Both the position numbers and the translations under genes were made by a program. From an uncultured Deferribacteraceae bacterium (GTDB lineage Bacteria; Chrysiogenota; Deferribacteres; CAMZNJ01): 32,310 nucleotides of DNA. The stretch covers positions 1 through 32,310 of the forward strand of contig CAMZNJ010000066.1 of assembly GCA_947313825.1 (NCBI GenBank), in the 5' to 3' direction. Below are positions 9,732 through 19,417 of this stretch, in pieces. The notes beneath the pieces were generated by a model. That model was not told the DNA's origin. It was given only the letters and a program-made list of their open reading frames with translations, and did no database searches. Numbering within the stretch: position 1 is the first letter of the stretch; every line of letters begins with the position of its first letter.

Positions 9732-9923
9732 TGTTGCGTATCGTCTGTTGCGTATCGTCCGTTGCGTATCGTCCGTTGCGTATCGTCCGTTGCGTATCGT
9801 CCATGCGTCGTCCGTGCCCCGTCTCTTGCGTGTCGTCTGTTTCGTAGCGCCCATGCTTCGTCTGTTGCGTATCGTCCGTGCCTCGTCTGTTGCGTATCGT
9901 CCGTTGCGTATCGTCCGTTGCGT
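9732..9923. repeat. Minisatellite of 14-bp unit YGTTGCGTATCGTC with interspersed 11-bp variants, between yidD and rnpA
   Basis: Parses into 14- and 11-bp units over about 192 bp. Confidence 0.95.
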
Positions 9924-9932
9924 TTGCTTGCA

Positions 9933-10484
9933 CTACAAGTGTTCTTCGCCATGGTTTCGCTTAATTCGTTCGCTAATTTCTGCAAAGTCTCTGTGCATGT
10001 CGTCAAAGCTTGTGTGCGTCTCTATTATACGCTTGTGTGCAATAATAATTATTTTCGTTCCCACAGGCATGGTGGCACGGTTTAGTCGGTAGATGTGCCT
10101 CATTTGTCGTTTTATTCGGTTACGTGTATTAGCACGTTTGTGCACTTTTTTGCTTACGACAAAAGCCACTTTGCGAAATTTTGCCACGTTGTGTAGTTCG
10201 GCAATTATGGCGTCGTCCTGTGGTGCTGAACTATTTTGTATGGTTCCGGCTAGTCCCATATTTTGCAGTGTTTTGATGTAGGACGCTCGGTTGTAGCCAA
10301 AGAATTGATCATGCCTAGGATGATTAGTTGGCACAACCTCTGTGGCGTGGCAAACTGTGAACAGGCATGTGAAGTATTTTCCGTAAACTTTATTTTGTTT
10401 AAAAACGTGTTGTATTTCCGATTTCAGGCGTAACCTTTCTACTCGCGGGAATATGCCTGTTTTAGTATGTTCAACGGTATTCAC
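9933..10484 (-). CDS. rnpA: Ribonuclease P protein component RnpA (GTG start) with an internal insertion
   Basis: RVERLRLKSEIQHVFK, KVAFVVSKKVHKRANTRNRIKRQMRHIYR (RNR motif); between rpmH and yidD. Confidence 0.93.
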   Translation of the reverse strand: MNTVEHTKTGIFPRVERLRLKSEIQHVFKQNKVYGKYFTCLFTVCHATEVVPTNHPRHDQFFGYNRASYIKTLQNMGLAGTIQNSSAPQDDAIIAELHNVAKFRKVAFVVSKKVHKRANTRNRIKRQMRHIYRLNRATMPVGTKIIIIAHKRIIETHTSFDDMHRDFAEISERIKRNHGEEHL

Positions 10485-10569
10485 AATAACTCACAGGTGC
10501 CTCACAATGCTCACAATGCTCACAATAGCTCACAGGTGCCTCACAATATTCACAATAGCTCACAGGTGA
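10485..10569. repeat. Composite direct repeats (TCACAATAGC / TCACAGGTGCC) abutting the rnpA start codon
   Basis: tcacaataactcacaggtgcctcacaatgctcacaatgctcacaatagctcacaggtgcc... Confidence 0.9.
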
Positions 10570-10599
10570 TACGACTAAAGCTGACCAGCATGGCTCTTC

Positions 10600-10743
10600 G
10601 GGTAGCACTTGCCACGGGTAGCACTTACCACGGGTAGCACTCGCCACGGGTAACACTTACCACGGATAACACTTACCACGGATAACACTTACCACGGGTA
10701 GCACTTGCCACGGGTAGCACTTGCCACGGGTAGCACTCGCCAA
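10600..10743. repeat. Tandem array of nine 16-bp units (GGGTAGCACTTGCCAC consensus) between rnpA and rpmH
   Basis: Nine consecutive 16-bp units with point variants counted directly. Confidence 0.95.
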
Positions 10744-10803
10744 CCGTAACGCTAGCTCTAACGATAGCCGTAACGCCAGCATGGCTCTGCTTCAGTGGTG
10801 CTG

Positions 10804-10947
10804 TTAAGCTGAAAGGCGTTTACGTCCTTTTGCCCTACGTCTGTTGATGATGGTGATGCCTGATTTTGTTTTCATCCTTGCACGAAACCCTTGTTTGCGT
10901 TTCTTTTTCAGGTTTTTTGCGTTATGCATAGTGTTCTGTCTGCCCAT
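10804..10947 (-). CDS. rpmH: 50S ribosomal protein L34 (47 aa, absent from the supplied ORF track)
   Basis: Translation [54 protein letters not shown] upstream. Confidence 0.95.
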   Translation of the reverse strand: MGRQNTMHNAKNLKKKRKQGFRARMKTKSGITIINRRRAKGRKRLSA

Positions 10948-11034
10948 TGAATTAGACCTCCGTTAATACGCCAATGCGTTTGTTTGTTGTTATGTTTTCC
11001 CTGTATTTTTCGGTTGTTGCAACACAGATTAATT

Positions 11035-11064
11035 ATAATACACGAACTAAGGGAGTTCTGTCAA
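11035..11064 (-). promoter_or_regulatory. Sigma70-type promoter for rpmH operon: -35 TTGACA, 18-bp spacer, -10 TATTAT
   Basis: Minus strand TTGACA-GAACTCCCTTAGTTCGTG-TATTAT about 90 bp upstream of rpmH. Confidence 0.75.
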
Positions 11065-11091
11065 TACTTAGTATGACCCTCCGCAATATTC

Positions 11092-11155
11092 GCCACAGCC
11101 ACAGCCACCACCACAGCCACCACAGCCACCACCACAGCAGCAACAGCCACAGCAC
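11092..11155. repeat. Low-complexity CAGCCACCAC-type repeat
   Basis: cacagccacagccaccaccacagccaccacagccaccaccacagcagcaacagccacagc. Confidence 0.85.
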
Positions 11156-11165
11156 CTTACGACGC

Positions 11166-11197
11166 AAAAAGGGGGCAGCCTCAACAGCCACCCCCTT
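11166..11197 (-). terminator. Rho-independent terminator for the amidohydrolase gene
   Basis: Minus strand AAGGGGGTGGC-TGTTGAG-GCTGCCCCCTT followed by TTT; 11-bp stem with two G-U pairs, just 3' of stop at 11225. Confidence 0.9.
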
Positions 11198-11224
11198 GTT
11201 TACGCAATCAGTATTGTCCTTTCT

Positions 11225-13117
11225 TTAGTGAGAGGCTTTTGGTGCTCCTGTTGCCTTGGGTTGCACTATTTTTGTATTTTGTGCGGTTATCATGGCTTGT
11301 TTGTCGGCGTCAGAGAGCCCTTTGTGGTCGATGGGGTAAAGTTCCCCTTCAAACATTGTTCCCCATATTTCTATGTCTTTAATCTTTTGGGTATCAACGG
11401 TGTAGGGATCCTCTTCTAAAATAGTGAGGTCGGCCATCTTGCCAGCAAGGATTGAGCCGATACTACTTTCACGCCCCATAATCCATGCGGCATCGATTGT
11501 TACTGCTCTCAACGCTCTGTCCACACTAATTTTCTCTGAAACAAGGTTTTTGTTACCATTAATGGTAATGCGATTTACTGCTGCTCCCATGAGTGTGAGT
11601 GGGCTGAGGGGAGCCATTGGTGCGTCGGAGTGTAGTGCGTAAGTGATTCCGTACCTGTCTAGGGAGCCGAGGGCAACCATCTTGCGGGCACGGTCTTCCC
11701 CGAGCCAGTATTCAGCATAAATATCGCTGAGAATGTACTGATAGTACGGGTTTGCGGACACAACAATACCTAACTCTTTCATCTCTCTCGCTTGTGTTTC
11801 TGTTGCATAGGCGAAGTGTTCGAGTACGGTTCTGTGGTCTGAGCGGGGTTTCTGTTTCTGCATCTCCCTCACCATTTCGGTGAGTGCGTCAGCACTTTTG
11901 TCTCCGTTGGTGTGAGCGTGTATTTGGTAGTCTTGGTTCCAGAAAAATTCACCCCAGCTGTAAGTTATATCTAGTGGCGACATCCAAACACCTTCGTGTC
12001 CATCGATGTATCCGGGGTAGTTAAACTGCGACAATCCTGAGTAGATGGCACCGTCTAGCATTAGTTTGAAGTGGTTGTCGAACTGTACACGACGACTATT
12101 CTCACTACGCCACATCTCTATTTCGGCAAGGGCTTGCTCTGGTGTTCTGTTCCTTACTATGAAGTCGGTAACAAGTGGTGTCAGGATAATACGCGATGGC
12201 ACTTCGTTACCTTCGGCAACACTGCGTATTACTTCTATTTCGTGATTCGGATCGCCAATAACACCAACACCCATATCGAGCACAGTGGTTACGCCAGCCA
12301 AGTGAACCATCTCAAAAAAGTTGCCCAACCCTTCGCGGAATCTATCTTCACGGGCAAGAAACGTCATCTTGGCAATGATACTCTTGAAGCCAAATTCGTA
12401 GGCGTGTCCCTCTTCCCAGTTTGCTTCATGGGAGCTAAAGTCGGCTTCAGTGATGTTGAGCATATCAAAGGCTGCAGTGTTCCCTACAATTTCGTGGAAG
12501 GAGCGGTGCCACAGCATAACAGGTGTGTTGGGGAACATTTCGTCCAAATCAGCACGCACAATATCACCATGCCACAACTGATGGTAACCCCATGTAACGA
12601 AAGGCACGTCGCTGTTAGTTTTTTCGTACTCAGCAACAAGCTCTTTCAAACGTGCCTTGTAAGCCTCAGGAGTTGTTGCTCCAGGGAAGAAGCCTGTGGG
12701 CAACGTCCAGTCGTCGGGGGCGATGAACGGGAACAGTGTGAGGGTCGCGGGCAGGGAGGGGTGCACGTGGGGATCGATGAACCCCGGCGTAACGATTTTG
12801 TCTTGCAAGGTGTAGTCAACGGTTACATCTTTGCCCTTTGTCCAACTTTGCAGGGAGTCCAAGGATCCAACAGCAACAATTTTCCCGCCAGCAACAGCAA
12901 CAGCAGTGGCAACGGGGATGGATGGTTCCATGGTGATAATTTTTTTGGCAACGTAAACTGTTATGGGCTCCGTTACACTTTCGCTCTTCGTTGCCCACTC
13001 TGTCAGAGCAGAGCTAGCTTCTTCGCCACTGTTATTAGTCTTGCTGTTGCTTGAGCAAGCAACAAGGCTGGCACTCACCACAAGGGCAAGCATAATCATA
13101 CTTAGTTTCTTCATCAT
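11225..13117 (-). CDS. Amidohydrolase family (YtcJ-like) predicted lipoprotein
   Basis: Signal peptide with lipobox LVAC; TPGFIDPHVHPS metal motif; LHSDAPMAPLSPL; GSILAGKMADLTILEEDPY. Confidence 0.9.
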   Translation of the reverse strand: MMKKLSMIMLALVVSASLVACSSNSKTNNSGEEASSALTEWATKSESVTEPITVYVAKKIITMEPSIPVATAVAVAGGKIVAVGSLDSLQSWTKGKDVTVDYTLQDKIVTPGFIDPHVHPSLPATLTLFPFIAPDDWTLPTGFFPGATTPEAYKARLKELVAEYEKTNSDVPFVTWGYHQLWHGDIVRADLDEMFPNTPVMLWHRSFHEIVGNTAAFDMLNITEADFSSHEANWEEGHAYEFGFKSIIAKMTFLAREDRFREGLGNFFEMVHLAGVTTVLDMGVGVIGDPNHEIEVIRSVAEGNEVPSRIILTPLVTDFIVRNRTPEQALAEIEMWRSENSRRVQFDNHFKLMLDGAIYSGLSQFNYPGYIDGHEGVWMSPLDITYSWGEFFWNQDYQIHAHTNGDKSADALTEMVREMQKQKPRSDHRTVLEHFAYATETQAREMKELGIVVSANPYYQYILSDIYAEYWLGEDRARKMVALGSLDRYGITYALHSDAPMAPLSPLTLMGAAVNRITINGNKNLVSEKISVDRALRAVTIDAAWIMGRESSIGSILAGKMADLTILEEDPYTVDTQKIKDIEIWGTMFEGELYPIDHKGLSDADKQAMITAQNTKIVQPKATGAPKASH

Positions 13118-13133
13118 TATTTATCTCTCCTTA

Positions 13134-13150
13134 ACCTACAATCTGTAGGT
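13134..13150 (-). promoter_or_regulatory. Perfect inverted repeat ACCTACA-ATC-TGTAGGT in the amidohydrolase 5' leader
   Basis: 7-bp arms, 3-nt loop, immediately upstream of SD AAGGAG. Confidence 0.7.
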
Positions 13151-13168
13151 AATTGTTTCGTAGTTATA

Positions 13169-13196
13169 ATTATATATCTAAAGGGGGAAATTCCAA
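13169..13196 (-). promoter_or_regulatory. Promoter for amidohydrolase: -35 TTGGAA, 16-bp spacer, -10 TATAAT
   Basis: Minus-strand TTGGAA-TTTCCCCCTTTAGATA-TATAAT. Confidence 0.7.
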
Positions 13197-13311
13197 GGCT
13201 TGAATAACCTAAAATAAGGGGGAGTCCTTGTAGAGGTTTTCGCAAATGGCAATAAAATTCGTTAAACACAAGGCTAAACAATACCTTGGCGTTTGTCAAC
13301 TAAATTAAAAA

Positions 13312-13388
13312 ATATTCATTTGTGAAATGTTCATTTGTGAAATGTTCACTTGTGAAATATTCACTTGTGAAATGTTCACTTGTGCGAA
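13312..13388. repeat. Five 15-bp tandem units, each with a dyad TTCAYTTGTGAA, directly 3' of smpB
   Basis: ATATTCATTTGTGAA / ATGTTCACTTGTGAA units counted at 15-bp period. Confidence 0.93.
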
Positions 13389-13392
13389 ATTT

Positions 13393-13848
13393 CTACCTAC
13401 TGCTCTGCTTAATATACGTTTGTGCTTCACGTTTCAGTGTACGTTCTTTCATCGTCTGACGTTTGTCATGGAGTTTTTTCCCCTTCCCCAAAGCTATCTC
13501 AACCTTGACCAAGCCTGCTTTGAAGTACGCTTTGAGTGGTACAACTGTGAGTCCTTTTTCCCGTACTGAGCGTTCCAGCTTGAGTATCTCTTTTTTATTC
13601 AGGAGGAGTTTGCGTGTTGCACGGGGATCGAGTATGGTAATCTGTTCGAAAGCGTAAGGTGCGATGTGTGCGTTTATCAGAAATACTTCAGATTTAATGA
13701 TGCGTACATGGGATTCAACGAGGGATATGCCGTTGCTACGAATGGACTTCACCTCACTCCCCTTAAGCAGAATACCAGCCTCATACGTGTCCAGTATTTC
13801 ATACTCAAAGCGCGCTTTTTTATTGCTACTAATAGTCATGGTTTTCAT
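13393..13848 (-). CDS. smpB: SsrA-binding protein SmpB
   Basis: NKKARFEYEILDTYEAGILLKGSEVKSIR, RKLLLNKKEI, GKGKKLHDKRQTMKERT; SD AGGAGAGGGTGC-ATG. Confidence 0.98.
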   Translation of the reverse strand: MKTMTISSNKKARFEYEILDTYEAGILLKGSEVKSIRSNGISLVESHVRIIKSEVFLINAHIAPYAFEQITILDPRATRKLLLNKKEILKLERSVREKGLTVVPLKAYFKAGLVKVEIALGKGKKLHDKRQTMKERTLKREAQTYIKQSSR

Positions 13849-13898
13849 GCACCCTCTCCTGCTATGATTTTCACGGGGCTGTGTCTATGTTTATGCCC

Positions 13899-16271
<2,373 letters not shown>

Positions 16272-16358
16272 ACTTGCATCCCCTGCCCCGCGGTTCTCAC
16301 CATAAATGTTGCCCGCAACCGCAAACGTAACTGCAGGTTTGTGTTGAGCCCATAACTT

Positions 16359-17714
16359 TTACGAACGCTCTTTGCTTGCACGTTGACGCAAGAGTAGCCT
16401 AATGGGCACAGCGTCAAATTTGAAAGCGTCTCGTATTTCGTTGGTTAGGAACCGGTGGTACGAGAAGTGAACAAGTTCGGGGAAGTTGACGAATAGTGCG
16501 AAAGTTGGTGGTTTTGAGGCAACTTGTGTGGCGTAGTAGAATTTTAGTCGTCTGTTGTTGTTGAGAATCGGTGGTTGGTGTTTCATTAGTGCGTGCTGTA
16601 GGAGCTCGTTCACTTTGTTTGTTTCGATACGTTTGGTGTATATTTTGTGTAGTTTGTTGATTTCGGGGAACACCTTGAATATGTTACTTTTGGTGAGTGC
16701 GGACGTGAATATTACAGGTGGGTTGTGCAGGAATTTGAGGTGGTAGCGAATATCTTCAACCAGCTCTTTGCGTGCATCTTTTTCGCCCTTTGTGAGATCC
16801 CATTTATTGACCACAATGACCACAGGTCGACCAGCTTCCCAAGCGTCAGCAATAATTTTGATATCCCTCGACGTGAGTCCTTCCGAGCCGTCAATTACGC
16901 AAATGGCAATGTCTGCGAGCTCCATGGCATCCATGCTACGGTAGTAACTGAACCTGTCCACAGCATCGCGAAACATTATCGATTTTTTACGAATACCGGC
17001 GGTATCGATGAGTGTGTAGTCGGTATCGTTAACGTTAAACGCTGTGAACACAGCATCGCGAGTGGTGCCAGCTTGTGGCGTAACAATGGATCGATCTTGG
17101 TTGAGCCATGCGTTAAACAGTGATGATTTGCCAACGTTGGGTTTCCCCACAATGGATATTTTGATGGAGTCGTTGTCTAGGAATGAGCGTAAGTCTTCGT
17201 CAACATTGGCGGATTTTTCGTTGTAGTCGTCGATGAGGGGGAGGATTTTGTCCAGCATTTCGTCGATGTTGCGACCGTGGGACGCCGATATGGTTGTGTA
17301 TTCGTCAACACCTAGTGTGTAGAATTCCACAGCGTCGTTTTCCCGTTGTTGGTTGTCCACCTTGTTGACCACCAGCATGAACTCACGCCCTTGCATGCGT
17401 AACTCCCTGACAACGATTTCGTCTAATGGGTGCAGCCCTTCGATGGCATCCACTAGGACAATGATGAAGTCAGCTTCCACGATAGCGTTTGCGAACTGTT
17501 TGCGTGTTTCTTCTCGAATGACGGTGTCGCCAAGGTCAAACCCTGCTGTGTCTATGACGCGGAATGTTCGCCCTAGCCATGTGGAGGTGAATTCGATGTT
17601 GTCGCGGGTTACCCCCGGTCTGTCCTCCACGATGGCTATGCGTCTGCCAGCTAGCCTGTTGAATAGTGTGGATTTCCCCACGTTTGGGCGTCCGATGATA
17701 CCTATAGTGAACAT
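16359..17714 (-). CDS. der: GTPase Der (EngA), two tandem G domains
   Basis: GRPNVGKSTLFNRLAG and GKPNVGKSSLFNAWL; two DTAG motifs; C-terminal KH-like domain. Confidence 0.98.
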   Translation of the reverse strand: MFTIGIIGRPNVGKSTLFNRLAGRRIAIVEDRPGVTRDNIEFTSTWLGRTFRVIDTAGFDLGDTVIREETRKQFANAIVEADFIIVLVDAIEGLHPLDEIVVRELRMQGREFMLVVNKVDNQQRENDAVEFYTLGVDEYTTISASHGRNIDEMLDKILPLIDDYNEKSANVDEDLRSFLDNDSIKISIVGKPNVGKSSLFNAWLNQDRSIVTPQAGTTRDAVFTAFNVNDTDYTLIDTAGIRKKSIMFRDAVDRFSYYRSMDAMELADIAICVIDGSEGLTSRDIKIIADAWEAGRPVVIVVNKWDLTKGEKDARKELVEDIRYHLKFLHNPPVIFTSALTKSNIFKVFPEINKLHKIYTKRIETNKVNELLQHALMKHQPPILNNNRRLKFYYATQVASKPPTFALFVNFPELVHFSYHRFLTNEIRDAFKFDAVPIRLLLRQRASKERS

Positions 17715-17820
17715 AGTTTGGTTACAACCTTAATTTTTATAACGCGTCAGCCGTGGTGAAGTGGCTGTGTGCGTATGTGCGTGTGCGAGCCCCGTACATG
17801 CTTGCATGCATGCGAGCCGT

Positions 17821-17940
17821 GTGCTACTTGCGTGCCCCGTGTGCTACTTGCGAGCCCCGTAATTTGCGTGCCGTGTGCTACTTGCGTGCCCCGTGTGCTA
17901 CTTGCGTGCCCCGTAATTTGCGTGCCCCGTGTGCTACTTC
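17821..17940. repeat. Tandem repeats GTGCTACTTGCGTGCCCCGT (20 bp) with 14/16-bp AATTTGCGTGCC(CC)GT variants, between der and gatB
   Basis: Direct parse; last partial unit overlaps the gatB stop codon. Confidence 0.93.
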
Positions 17941-19406
17941 TTGTTGGCAAGTGTGTTTATCACCCCAGAGAGCACCTTGGGATTGGCACGCCCTTTGGTA
18001 GCCTTCATTACCTCGCCCATGAAGAAGCCCATGAGTTTTTTGTCTCCCCCTTTGAATCTTTCGAATTCGCTTGGGTTGGCGTCGAATACGCTCTGAACAA
18101 TGCTTTCAACTTCTGACGAGTCGGAAACTTGTGCTAGGTTGTGTTTTTCCACAATCTCAGCCACTTCTCCCCCTTCGCTGATAATCAGTCCGAGAACCTG
18201 TTTGCCGATGTTATTACTGATTGTGCCCTTGACAATAAGTTCTATTACCTGTCCAAGCTGTTGTGGGGATATGCCTAGGTCGAACACTGTTTCCCCTTGG
18301 CTATCTTTGAATAGGCGTAGTATTTCGGATAGTATCCAGTTGGCGGCTGTTTTGGGTGAGTCCACAAGATCCACCAGTGCTTCAAAGTAGTCGGCGTAGT
18401 GTTTTTCGGACACGAGTATGTTTGCGTCGTCCATGTTGATGGCGTAATCGTTGACGAATCTATCCCTTTTTGTTCTTGCTGATTCGGGCATATTTTGTCG
18501 TATTTCGTCTACATAATCTTTTGGTACGGTTATTGGCGTGAGGTCGGGGTCGGCGAAGTAGCGGTAATCCAAGGCTTCTTCCTTGCTACGCATGGTGAAT
18601 GTTACCCCTTTGTCGGCATCGTAGAGTCGTGTTTCCTGATCTACTTCCCCCCCATTTTCGACAATGTTTATTTGTCGTTCAACTTCATAGTTAATCGCCT
18701 TCTGGATATTTCTGAACGAGTTAAGGTTTTTCACCTCTGCACGTGTGCCGAACTCTTTTGAGCCCTTTGCCATAATGGATATGTTGGCGTCGCAGCGTAG
18801 CGATCCTTCCTCCATATTGAGGTCAGACACACCGGTGTAGATTAGTTCTGTGCGTAATTGTTGTAGAAAGAGTCGTGCTTCTTCCGAGGATCTCATGTCG
18901 GGTTCGGATACGATTTCCAAAAGTGGCATACTGCTACGGTTGTAGTCCATGAAGCTCCAACTGCCGTCCGTTACGCCGATACTGGTGGAGCCACCGTGTA
19001 CCGATTTGCCGGCGTCTTCCTCCATGTGAATACGCGTAATACGCACACGTTTGTACGATCCGTCGGCTTGTTCCACGTCCAAGTGTCCGCCGATGCAAAT
19101 GGGGTCGTCGCTTTGCGATATTTGGTACCCTTTGGGCAGGTCGGGGTAGAAGTAGTTTTTGCGTGCAAATATTGTGGTGTCGGCAATGGAGCAGTTTAGT
19201 GCTAAGCCTGCCTTAATTGCTGAAGTGAGAACATCTTTGTTGAACACGGGCAACGCACCAGGGAAACCAGCACACACAGGGCATGTGTTTAGGTTGGCGG
19301 GGGAGTTAAACGTGGTGGGGCATCCGCAAAATATTTTTGTGGGGGTATTCAGTTGTACATGCACCTCTAACCCGATAACAACTTCGTAATCTGTTTTAAC
19401 TGTCAT
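17934..19406 (-). CDS. gatB: Aspartyl/glutamyl-tRNA(Asn/Gln) amidotransferase subunit B
   Basis: YEVVIGLEVHVQLNTPTKIFCGC, CPVCAGFPGALPV, ARKNYFYPDLPKGYQISQ, RITRIHMEEDAGKSVH. Confidence 0.98.
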   Translation of the reverse strand: MTVKTDYEVVIGLEVHVQLNTPTKIFCGCPTTFNSPANLNTCPVCAGFPGALPVFNKDVLTSAIKAGLALNCSIADTTIFARKNYFYPDLPKGYQISQSDDPICIGGHLDVEQADGSYKRVRITRIHMEEDAGKSVHGGSTSIGVTDGSWSFMDYNRSSMPLLEIVSEPDMRSSEEARLFLQQLRTELIYTGVSDLNMEEGSLRCDANISIMAKGSKEFGTRAEVKNLNSFRNIQKAINYEVERQINIVENGGEVDQETRLYDADKGVTFTMRSKEEALDYRYFADPDLTPITVPKDYVDEIRQNMPESARTKRDRFVNDYAINMDDANILVSEKHYADYFEALVDLVDSPKTAANWILSEILRLFKDSQGETVFDLGISPQQLGQVIELIVKGTISNNIGKQVLGLIISEGGEVAEIVEKHNLAQVSDSSEVESIVQSVFDANPSEFERFKGGDKKLMGFFMGEVMKATKGRANPKVLSGVINTLANKK

Positions 19407-19417
19407 TTCTCGTCCCT

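Noticed and set aside
9493-9933. Long minus and plus ORFs across the yidD-rnpA array ([14 protein letters not shown]...)
   Set aside because: Repeat unit lacks stops in all frames; yidD has its own SD and start at 9710.
9732-10743. Possible CRISPR arrays
   Set aside because: Units are contiguous 11-16 bp tandem repeats without unique spacers, and no cas genes are present.
11044-11058. LexA/SOS box in rpmH promoter (GAAC...GTTC)
   Set aside because: Gap is N7, not the N4 of Gram-positive LexA boxes, and not a direct repeat as in alphaproteobacteria; kept only as a generic dyad.
12071-13054. 327-aa + strand ORF opposite the amidohydrolase
   Set aside because: Antisense to a well-supported CDS with signal peptide and metal motifs.
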